The notes under the pieces were generated by a model. It made no database searches. It was not told the DNA's origin and worked only from the letters and a program-made list of their open reading frames with translations. 64,000 nucleotides of DNA from Branchiostoma floridae (lineage: Eukaryota > Chordata > Leptocardii > Amphioxiformes > Branchiostomatidae): positions 3,209,703-3,273,702 of the forward strand of contig NC_049992.1 of assembly GCF_000003815.2 (NCBI RefSeq), read 5' to 3'. The position numbers and the translations under genes were made by a program. Shown piece by piece: positions 56,101 to 64,000 of the stretch (position 1 is its first letter; each line of letters starts with the position of its first letter).

Positions 56101-57873
56101 TAGTAGACCCCTAAACTCCTCAGCCACTCTACAATGTTACCTTAACTGAAGAAACTTGATATCAAAGATTGGAAATTAATCATTCACCTAAAATTTTGAC
56201 TATGATATCATGTTTACAGGTGTGTATGGTGGGTTAACGTTTGGAAGCAGCGTAACGAGCGATGTGCTGCTGTCCTACGATGCTAACGACGTCTCCGTCA
56301 CGATTGGTCGAGCAGCCCTCACGCTCGACATCCTCACGTCATATCCCATACTGCACTTTTGCGGAAGGTAGGGATAGAATTGAATTTTTTAGGATTTGTC
56401 CTTTTTTTATTTAAAGGAATCTCCTGTCAGTATTGACAATATTCAACAGTTACATGAAAGGTGTGAAATATTGTTTCATGTAAACAGCATCAGCTATGTA
56501 CACTGCTTACTTCTGCTTTACAAGATGTTAATAAACTATTTTGCTTTGCAGTATTTCCATATGCACAATTAAGTTTCATACATAAATTCAATTTTTAAGA
56601 GCATGCTTCCCTCCAATGTTATGCAGGTCTCATTACATTGCAAGTTATAGTCTTGGCATCTATCTTTCAATGTCTTTCTAAAGGTACAAAATAGAGACAT
56701 GTTTCAAAAGTTAAGCTATTATGTAATATGTTCTTTTTCTGATCTGCTAATGATCTAGAGGATTGCATACTTACCCAACATACTCTGTTCACCGCTATAG
56801 AACAGTACTTGATGGGTTTTACGTAAGATGGCGCCGGTTGTCGGCGGAAGACAACCTTCGACAGGAGTTTGTGCGTCGCGTCGTGGAAACCATGGCGTGG
56901 TTCTGGCTCTCGCTGTTTTTCGCCATCATGATTCCGAACATCGGGCTGGTCATTTCTGTCATCGGGGGGCTGGCAGCTGTCTTCATTATGGTCTTCCCAG
57001 GTGTGAGATTTTTTTGTGTATTTTGAGTAAAATTGCATTTTTGCTCCAATTGCTTTGATTCCGAATATCGGATTGCCCTTTTTTAATCATTGGGGAACTG
57101 GCCGCTGTCTTCATCATGCTCTTCCAGTGTGTGAATATTTTATTGTCTACATTTTTTGTCCAAATTTGTCCAGCAATATTGTGCCTATTCTTTGTTTAAT
57201 CATGCATGATTCCCAAAGTCATGCTGGTTATATCAGTTGAATCAAGGTCTTTAAGTATGTTTGTCTTGCAAGATATAGTTTTTTTTAAATATTTTTCAGA
57301 TAGTTGTACTTTTCCACTAAATTATCCAGGTCTGCTTTCTCCTTCTAAGAGCATCCAAACTTGATATCATAAGACTGTTAGTGACCTCCTCTGGAGACTC
57401 TCTGATGTAAAATTTACTGATCATTCCTTTTCTTAAAAAGGGTGTGCTCTGCTGCATATTATGGAGTGTTCAATTTGTAGCATCTCATAACAAAGATGAA
57501 GATAATTTTTTTAGTTCATTTGACAGAATTAAAAAAACTCACACTGTGACAGTGACTCTCCAGTTTGCACCTTTTTTATGTGGGGTACAAGCATTGTTCA
57601 GATGATTCTATTGTTGCCAAGAATATAGAATAAGTTTAGAATTATGGAGATCTTCATGTCTCTGTGTTATTTTCTGCTCCAGGTTACTGCCTCATCCAGG
57701 CCGTCCTGCTACAGCAGCCATCAGACAACGTGCACAAGGACCGCGCCCTCCTAGCGCTGGGCGTCCTCTACGTGTTCCTGGGCACCTTCATACTGGGGGA
57801 GAACACTGCCCTCGCCATCATAGACGACTTGAACGGGAAAAACTCCTTACAACAGATCTGTACTGTTACTTGA
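50189..57873 (+). CDS. SLC38A7: Sodium-coupled neutral amino acid transporter, SLC38A7 (SNAT7)-like
   Basis: An 11-TM amino-acid/polyamine transporter. SNAT7 in mammals moves glutamine and asparagine across the lysosomal membrane; the same role here is inferred. Ten exons: 50189-50323, 51232-51378, 51963-52161, 54369-54504, 54876-54968, 55345-55402, 55635-55749, 56220-56367, 56801-57000, 57683-57873. The total is 1422 nt, 473 residues (human SLC38A7 462). The N-terminus is soluble and Ser/Glu-rich (1-58). The family signature [19 protein letters not shown] is at 59-77, then [41 protein letters not shown] and [21 protein letters not shown], all matching SLC38A7/A8. The start codon gives a 45-codon first exon ending AAG|GTAAAG. 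Boundary echoes occur at exons 2, 3, 4 and 9. Paralogue SLC38A8 cannot be excluded. Confidence 0.9.
50757..50906. mobile_element. MITE, ACTGTAAATGCA family (copy 3)
   Basis: Starts ACTGTAAATGCAGAAATGTTCG and ends AAATACATTTACAGT. About 150 bp, internally shortened. Intron 1 of the SLC38 gene. Confidence 0.7.
51455..51565 (+). repeat. Echo of SLC38 exon 2 (donor side)
   Basis: Repeats the last ~105 bases of exon 2 (ATCGTGGTGAACGCCTGTCT onward) and its donor GTGAGTGG with several substitutions and indels. It lies 75 bp downstream of the real boundary at 51378. The intervening and following sequence is rich in GAATGAAT. Confidence 0.9.
51720..51840. repeat. (GAAT)n / (GAAC)n microsatellite
   Basis: Runs of GAATGAAT and AACAAACG in SLC38 intron 2, with smaller runs at 51425-51455. 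Confidence 0.85.
51870..51957 (+). repeat. Echo of SLC38 exon 3 (acceptor side)
   Basis: TCAGGTTTTCCTGGTGTTTG through GGACCTGTGTCG duplicates the real exon start at 51963 with an intact acceptor, followed by TTTG units. The real exon follows immediately. Confidence 0.92.
52556..54368 (+). repeat. SLC38 exon 4 boundary array (15 partial copies) with (TTTG)n
   Basis: Fifteen units of about 110-130 bp precede the real exon 54369-54504. Each has (TTTG)n, an intact acceptor (TTCCAG, GTGACAG or GTAACAG) and the first ~83 bases of exon 4 (TGATGCAGTGGGC to ATGAGTGTGATC). Exon starts are near 52581, 52704, 52827, 52935, 53050, 53178, 53294, 53410, 53522, 53642, 53762, 53882, 54002, 54133 and 54249. 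After ATC many units read TCTGATTGA, an in-frame stop. Units encode [11 protein letters not shown]; the real exon encodes [11 protein letters not shown]. Confidence 0.95.
57058..57135 (+). repeat. Echo of SLC38 exon 9 (donor side)
   Basis: TTCCGAATATCGG onward through GCTGTCTTCATCATGCTCTTCCAG|TGTGTGA repeats the last ~70 bases of exon 9 (56930-57000) with substitutions and short deletions. The donor is weakened. Confidence 0.85.
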
Positions 57874-60074
57874 TAAAATGTGATTCAGTTAGTGTCATAT
57901 TATCCCAATGTTACTTAATTATTTGTTGTGTTATGATAAATTTTACACATCAAGGTATTTGTTCTACTGGAATAAGCTACGCTTACTCTTATACTTTTCA
58001 AAATGGTTCACTCCCATTCCTAGTTCTACTGATATGCGAATGCCTCTTACTCCTCTCTTTCTCTTCCTTTCTTTCTCCCTCTCTCTCTCCCTCCCTCTCT
58101 TTCCCTCTCTCTCCCCTATCTCTCTCCCCATTTCTCCCTTTCTTTCTCCCTCCCTCTCTCTCCATCTCCCTCTCTCCCTCATCTCTGTCTCTTTCTCCCT
58201 CTCTCAAACTCTTGATCAAACTCAAAGTGCAATGCTTTAAACAAGGCTTAATGCTAATAGAAAAAATTAGACGTGTATTTAACTTTATGTTAAATGCAGT
58301 GAAGTTTGCACATCAATGACACAGAAAATGTCTTGGAGTGGACACTCTTGAAATGTATGAGAGTAAGCTTTGTTTTTATCCAACAGAAGGTATGTAAAAA
58401 TGAACAGCTGAATTGTTACATAATGTTGTCATAATTGTGTTGTAAATACTGTAATGATGACCTCATGTGTAAAAGTTTAAAGGAAAATAACGTTATCCAG
58501 ATGAGCTATATTTCCTGTAGAGTTAAAACTAATAAACTGAAAAAAGCTAAAATTTATTGGAATGTTGATAAGAAAAGAAGACCACATCCGAAAATCATTG
58601 CATCTTATGGCATGCTTTGCAATCTGCCATTGCTGCTCAACCCTTGAACTTTCCCATCATGCAAATAGTGTGTACTGTTATGTAATGATGTCATCAGGGC
58701 AGACAGAGGCCTTGGATTTATTTGCAATATATTGCCCAGCAAGCATGAGTGATGTTACATGTACTTCATGCTGTCATGCAATAGAAAGACATCAGACAAA
58801 GCCACACAGACTAGAAGGATTTATTTTGCTGAAGTAAGGGAGAAAATTGTAATATCTAGAGGTATATTTTCCTAGCAGACATTGCAGAGGAAAGGGACCA
58901 ATAGCTTTGAGCAATAGACTGTAACTAAGCTGCCCACAGAAAATCTTCTAGCCTAGACTGCCAGACTGTTAATCTCTAAAACTTTGTGTCTCATGGTCTA
59001 ACTCAGCAGGCCCAGTGGTAAACGTTCCTTTGGGGACATGTTGAGCTGAGGAGCTTAGCCTCTACCATAGGCTCACTGGTCATTAAATAGTAGAAATTGG
59101 ACAAATAGAGTCAATAGTATGCTAGTTGGTCATTGTGTACTGACTTCTCCGGCCAGCCAAGTCCCCAAGCATACTATTCCCTCTATTTGTCCAATTTCTA
59201 CTATTTGACCAGCAATCCACAGAGCCTGGTAGAGGCTAGAGGAGCTGACCTATGTTGGCACTGGAATCAGTCTGGAATCCAGGCCAAGTGCCAAGTGGCC
59301 AGCGTAGACAGAATTTGTAAGGTTTTGAGACAAAGGGAAATATTACGGTCTCTTAGAGACCAGAAAAATGTGCAACAATATTTTCTCATGCCTTGGTAGG
59401 CCCTTATGCAGAGTACCAGTTTGACTGTACTAGTAACTCAGATTTGTATCCTCACATGGCAGATACATAGACATGAATGTCCCATTCTTGCCATTTTAAA
59501 GAGGAATATTTTGGAATAGGAAATGCCAATTAAAAGAAAATGTATATTGCATAATGATAAGAAATTGAAGAAAGATGGAAGATCATAGAGTCTGTTTTTG
59601 TGTATATTTGCAAAATCATGGCAGAAATGTTCAAATCTTAATACTTGTTCAGTACTTAAATGAAGCTATTGTGGAAAACATCTTTTATTATGTATAATTT
59701 GAAATCAGCAAAGCCTCTGTATTGGTTTCCAATAATTCCATTGGAAGTAAATCAATTCACCAAACAATCTTCTGTACTTACTAGCCATCACTAATTTCTT
59801 TATGTACAATGAATCATGATGGACTTTATCATAAGAAAAACTGTTTTCAGATGCAGAGCTGTCTTATGCCGCAAATCTTGTACAGTAGGCTGTAAAGATT
59901 GAAATAAAACACGCTGAAGTCATAATGTAATCTTTTGCATCGCAGTTTATTTACATGCTGTGGCAGTGGCAGATGCCAGTTATGATATAATAGGCAACCT
60001 GCAATAACCAACCTTTATTTCTGACTATTCATTATATGCTTCAAAATATATCATGGCACAGTATAATTTAAGGT
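57874..60074. other. SLC38 3'UTR / downstream intergenic sequence
   Basis: No coding. A polypyrimidine CT-rich tract is at 58055-58205. Candidate poly(A) signals AATAAA are at 58531-58536 and near 59903-59908. A foldback lies at 59040-59250. Confidence 0.5.
59040..59250. repeat. ~85-bp inverted repeat (foldback)
   Basis: The left arm (59040-59128; core AATAGTAGAAATTGGACAAA, TAGAG, AATAGTATGCT) pairs with the right arm (59157-59250; AGCATACTATT, CTCTA, TTTGTCCAATTTCTACTATT) with small bulges around a 28-bp loop. The outer parts also pair (GCCTCTACCA with TGGTAGAGGC). Confidence 0.85.
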
Positions 60075-60437
60075 AGGGTGGGTACCGGTACAGAAGATTC
60101 AGGTCCGGTTCAGGTCCAGAGAATCAGGTCCAGACCTGAACCTGGACCGGACAACTTGTTGATAGGCAATACTCAAAGCAATGGTCTATTTCACAACAAG
60201 GAAATCTGTTTTGTGGAGTATTGGACTCCCAATGGCATTATAAAATCCTTCAAGGCTAACTGCCTGATCTGTACGATTGATTGTAAAACTTGGTAGAAAT
60301 GACAATAGACTCTACTCTACTTTTGCTCTTGTCATAAGCTTTGACAGGTAAGCCCCAAAATTTGTGAATGTTTTCAGGTCTGGTTTTTCTGGACCGGTCC
60401 AATATGAAGAAATGGTTTTGTACCGGTACCGACCCCT
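60075..60437. mobile_element. 363-bp MITE of the AGGGCTGGGTACCGGTACAG family (copy 2)
   Basis: Starts AGGGTGGGTACCGGTACAGA and ends TTGTACCGGTACCGACCCCT. It has the same CAGGTCCGG / GGACCGG subterminal repeats as 40683-41491 but a shorter, different core. Confidence 0.85.
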
Positions 60438-60554
60438 AGTTGCAGGTATTTCAAGTTGAGGCAGCAGCAGTTAGAATGCAAATAACAAACAGACCAACAT
60501 CGTTGAGGTAGATTTAGTAAATGGTTTAAATTTCATTGAGGTTTTATTACACAA

Positions 60555-61638
60555 CTAGAAAGGCCGACATTTGCTTAGGAGCAAATACAGCATATTGCAA
60601 TCCATCTTCATCCTTGAAAAAATCCCAAAATTCAACAATTTGAAGTAATGTTTGCTCAAAGGGAAAATGAAGTACTGTGGGCACTTGTCCTACACACCTT
60701 CATGCCGAATTTTAGGTCATTTGGTTTCAATATAAGGGCATAGGAGCCAAAAATATACATTTTTTAGTTAAAAATCGCTTAAAATCCCAAAATAACCCAC
60801 ATTATAAGTGCTCTATGAAGAAAGTGTTAATGGAGTCCTGTTGTCATATGTCCAATTTACCTTTGTACCAAATTTTAGGTCATTTGGTTTACATACAAGG
60901 GCATAGAAGCCAAAAATATACATTTTTAGTCAAAGATGACTGAAAAACCCAAAATTACTAATTTTTGAAGTGATCTATGAAGAAAGTGTCAATGGGGTCC
61001 TGTGAGAATATGTTCAATGCACCTCTGTACCAAATTTCAGGTCATTTGGTTTCTATACAAGGGCATAGGAGCAAAAAATATACATTTTTAGACAAAAATG
61101 GCCAAAAACCCTAAAATAACTCATTTTTGGAGTAAACAATGAATAAAGCATTGATGGAGTTCTGTGGTCATATGTCAAACGCACCTATGTACCAAATTTC
61201 ATGTCATTTGGTTTCAATACAAGGGCATAGGAGCCAAAAATAGACATTTTTAGTCAAAAATGGCCAAAAACCCTAAAATAACTCATTTTTTAAGCGATCT
61301 ATGAAGAAAGTGTTGATGGTTTTCTGTGCTCATATGTTTAATGCACCTCTGTACCAAATTTCAGGTCATTAGCTTGTAATACCAGGGCACAGGGGCCCAA
61401 AATATACATATTTTATCTAAAAATGACCAAAAACCCTAAATATCATAAATTCTAAGGCCTCTATCAAGAAAATGAAAAAAACGCCTGGGGGTATTTGCTA
61501 CTTCTACCACCCTGCCAAATTTCAGCTCATTTGGCCCAAAAATGAAAAAGTTGAATCCATTTGAAGATTTGACAGGAGGAGAACGAAAGGAAAAACAATA
61601 TATTGCAATCCCATACTATGTATGGATTGCAATATAAT
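60555..61638. mobile_element. Long non-autonomous repeat element, copy 2 (terminal hairpin type 2)
   Basis: Starts CTAGAAAGGCCGACATTTGC like copy 1 (29504), but the next inner sequence is CATATTGCAATCC. The terminal hairpin is ATATTGCAATCCCATAC / GTATGGATTGCAATAT followed by AATT. The body is about five ~165-bp units built on CAAATTTCAGGTCATTTGG and GGGCATAGGAGCC. The same tail word GATTTGACAGGAG occurs before the hairpin. Confidence 0.75.
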
Positions 61639-62059
61639 TACCAATTACCTTTAAGCCTTATTCTAACAGCCAAGCTAAAGTTTGCAGAGTATATACATAG
61701 CATTGAATGACTGATAACCAATGTTGAAATGTATTGACATTGTACATTTCTTTCATCTTTCAACAATTAACAAGTGACGAACTTGGGCTCAAGAGGGTTG
61801 CAGGCATTTTGTTACTTCAGAAAACTGTGATAGGATGTGAGATATACATGTAAGTTCCTTTCCAAATGTTTTCAAAAATCATATATTATAGACATTGGCT
61901 AGGTTCCTTTATACAATGTATTCAAGTTAGGACCAATATCTGTAGTGACTATAAGTTTACTTTAGATCAGAAGTCATAACAACGAGATTTTATAGTTAAA
62001 TTTACCATATGATATTTTCATTAAAAGTTCATTAATAAATATTTATGTTCCGATGGTTT
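61639..62059. other. Intergenic / 3'UTR of the M13 peptidase gene
   Basis: AT-rich sequence downstream (minus) of the peptidase stop. No further feature recognised; no clear minus-strand AATAAA. Confidence 0.5.
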
Positions 62060-64000
62060 TCACCAAACTGAACACTTGTGTACAGGGTTCATGGGACTCC
62101 CCACCGGACAGTGGAACGCTTCTGAGAACTCAGCCAACTGCGACACACTGCCGATTACCCTGAAGAAAAAGGAGAAGAATATTGTATTCCAATCTAGTTT
62201 GAGCTATGAAGTATAGCCGTTTTGAATAAATGGTTGACTGCTATTTTGCCCCTCTCCCATCGCTAAAGAACTTGGCGCATGGGCTGATCCTAGAGCTTGC
62301 GCTAGATGGTTAACGTTATATCAAGGTAAATTCCCCCAAAAGTACAGAAAATGTATTGCCAAGAACTGTGTGTAATCAATGAGGTTCTATTAACGGAAAA
62401 TACATGTAGCACGACAAGACAACAATGTAGATATAACCTCATTGATGTAATCTGCCAGGCATATAATAAGCCGTCTTCCTGTACTATGTACCTGTACTTT
62501 GGTGGCGCGTGCGGATCCACTAGAAGCATGACATCTAAAGCCTCCGGGCGCTGCGTTATGCACCAACTCTGCAGACAGACAACAAAGCGTCATGTTCAAC
62601 GTTAACTTGGCTATCAAAACAAACATGACATCTTTGTGAAAGAGGCAGCCTGCTGCCGGATAAGGAGATGGAGCGACAAGATATGATGATGATGAGAAAG
62701 AAGTAAGTTCAGACAGACTTAAACATAGCCTAACTAAATCTCGCTTATAGCACCCCATCCAACATCTAACCGGCTTGCTACCGGGAGGAGCCAGTTACAG
62801 CCCTGGACAGCTGAGTTTGTGTCACACAGACTAACTTTAATGCATATCAATTTTTTTACATCTTTTATTATTGGCAAAGTAAAGTTGCTATTTGATGGGA
62901 CTTTACCTGGACAGCAGAGTTTGTGTCACACAGACTAACATTAACGCATATCAATTTTTTTTATATCTTCGATTATTGGCAAAGTAAATATATATTATGT
63001 AATAGGACTTTACCTGTGCAAAGGACATGAAGAACACCTCCTCATGTGTTCTATTCAGCCCCGGCAGTAAAGGCTCACCCTGCTGGTGAACCTTTTTCCA
63101 TATTTGATAACCCTGTAAAATACACAGGAAAACAACAGTACGTGATCTCTCGAAGTCCCTTTAAACTTCGGACTTAAGTTGGAAGAGCAATGACCAGCTT
63201 AAGATTAGAAGCTATGACAACTATGACTTCACTTGTATGCCGATTTCAGCTTCTCCTGAATGAATAAAAGGTTCAAACAAAAGTCAGCTTAACGTCTGTG
63301 GGTACTTAGAAATTAGAAAGGCTACCTCTAATGAATGATGCTTCAACTATTAAAAGTAGCCAGAGGCTTTGTAAATGTTATACTATGAGAAATAGATATG
63401 ACTTTAGATTTACGATACTCACATAATATGCTTGCTTTAGGCCTCCTATGTCGGCTATGTTTTCTCCAAGTGTCAACCTGCCGTCTATCTGGAAAAAAGG
63501 TATTCTTACATTATGTAACTTTCAGCTTGGACCATTCAATATGGCGGATAAAACTAAAATCATAGCTACATGAGTGTAAACACCTGATACGTATATAGAA
63601 TACAACACGGTGTATTCCGTACCACCGGATGATTTTATTTATGTTATGCCCACCTGATAATTCACACGTTATAATGTGAAATGCGCCAGAAGTTGAGAAA
63701 TTTGGTGCCCAGGAACAAAAAAATTGTAACAGCACGAATCCGTATTCGAATTTTCGACCGCGTCCCACTCGGTGCACACGGAGTACCTTCGATTTATTTG
63801 ATGGAAGCCCGTGTGATACGGCAAGTTATCGCCCGGCCCAGAGCACCTGTATCGTACGTTATCGCGGCCCAGGTATGACACAAATGTGTGTATGGCATGC
63901 AGCGTCAACTGAGTTGCCCACCTGTTTCCCTTCGATGACGTAGCTGCTGTACAGATCTATGACGCACTGTGACGCCCGCGTGAAGTTTGTCCAGGAGCTG
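62060..64000 (-). CDS. M13-family zinc metallopeptidase (neprilysin/ECE-like), C-terminal part
   Basis: M13 enzymes are type II membrane ectopeptidases that cleave small peptides. Exons on minus: 64000-63922 (continues beyond the edge), 63488-63423, 63112-63014, 62568-62492, 62159-62060; about 139 codons in continuous frame. Order of features: an [11 protein letters not shown] segment; [11 protein letters not shown], holding the third zinc ligand Glu and the supporting Asp of the ExxxD motif; [41 protein letters not shown] with the substrate-stabilising His and Arg; FSEAFHC; and the classic C-terminal CSVW. The HExxH zinc site lies upstream, outside the window. MME versus ECE subtype cannot be decided from this part. 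Convergent with the SLC38 gene. Confidence 0.93.
62800..63015. repeat. Tandem duplication spanning the donor of an M13 peptidase exon
   Basis: Two ~105-bp units share GTTTGTGTCACACAGACTAAC, GCATATCAATTTTTTT, TATTGGCAAAGTAAA and GGACTTTACCTG. The last is the donor of exon 63112-63014 (minus: CAG|GTAAAGTCC). The second unit carries a copy of that donor near 62884-62895. Confidence 0.8.
63595..63885. mobile_element. Foldback-family repeat, copy 2 (inverted relative to 34555-34940)
   Basis: Reads AATACAACACGGTGTATTCCG at the left. The minus-strand body matches copy 1 (CACCAAATTT, CAACTTCTGGCGCATT, AATTCGAATAC, TGTCATACCTG). The second hairpin arm is missing. It sits in an M13 peptidase intron. 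Confidence 0.65.

Noticed and set aside
57964-58240. Arg/Glu-rich and Leu/Ser-rich open frames at the CT-rich tract
   Set aside because: Produced by a low-complexity CTCTCT tract read on both strands.
62100-62215. Plus-strand open reading [13 protein letters not shown] after a TACAG, as an alternative SLC38 last exon
   Set aside because: The minus strand of the same bases encodes the highly specific M13 C-terminus (FSEAFHC to CSVW) in frame with upstream exons, which explains the open frame.

Overview
This is a eukaryotic, animal window: split genes with GT-AG introns, no operons, dense short transposon relics and tandem repeats. The encoded proteins are closest to vertebrate orthologues in length and intron phase. 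Together with the compact introns, many MITEs and abundant ACATGTA words this suggests a cephalochordate (Branchiostoma, amphioxus). The organism call is inference; another invertebrate deuterostome is possible.

Layout, left to right. (1) LSM4, minus strand, 474-2248, C-terminal end beyond the left edge. (2) DHX36, plus strand, 3746-37400, 30 coding exons, 1053 codons, reconstructed in frame from first Met to stop; it is head-to-head with LSM4. Its 12.9-kb intron (14422-27308) holds two intact minus-strand two-exon paralogues of unknown family (466 and 467 residues), carried on an ~8-kb segmental duplication. (3) ATIC, minus strand, 39021-49746, 17 exons, 592 codons, tail-to-tail with DHX36. 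(4) An SLC38A7-like amino-acid transporter, plus strand, 50189-57873, 10 exons, 473 codons, head-to-head with ATIC. (5) The C-terminal exons of an M13 (neprilysin/ECE-type) metallopeptidase, minus strand, 62060-64000, running off the right edge. The genes alternate in strand. They serve unrelated housekeeping roles: RNA decay and splicing, G-quadruplex unwinding, purine synthesis, amino-acid transport and peptide cleavage.

The main unusual feature is that all five recognised genes carry tandem partial copies of exon-intron boundaries, here called exon echoes. In each echo an exon fragment plus one splice junction is repeated next to the intact exon, from a single copy up to about 19. I count at least 17 such loci. 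The largest are in DHX36 exon 19, SLC38 exon 4 and ATIC exons 3, 6 and 11. Three independent arrays share the same (TTTG)n spacer, always with TTTG on the gene's sense strand. I have an unverified recollection that minisatellites spanning an exon/intron boundary were reported at the amphioxus Adh locus, so the class may not be wholly new, but the density here is striking.

Mobile DNA includes a near-identical pair of 662-bp TTAA-flanked piggyBac-like MITEs, several MITEs with 8-bp target duplications (one dated by an empty site in the paralogous intron), a 5S-rRNA-derived SINE, and two long elements whose terminal hairpin arms co-vary between copies. All coordinates were read by eye; splice choices were checked by reading-frame continuity across every junction.
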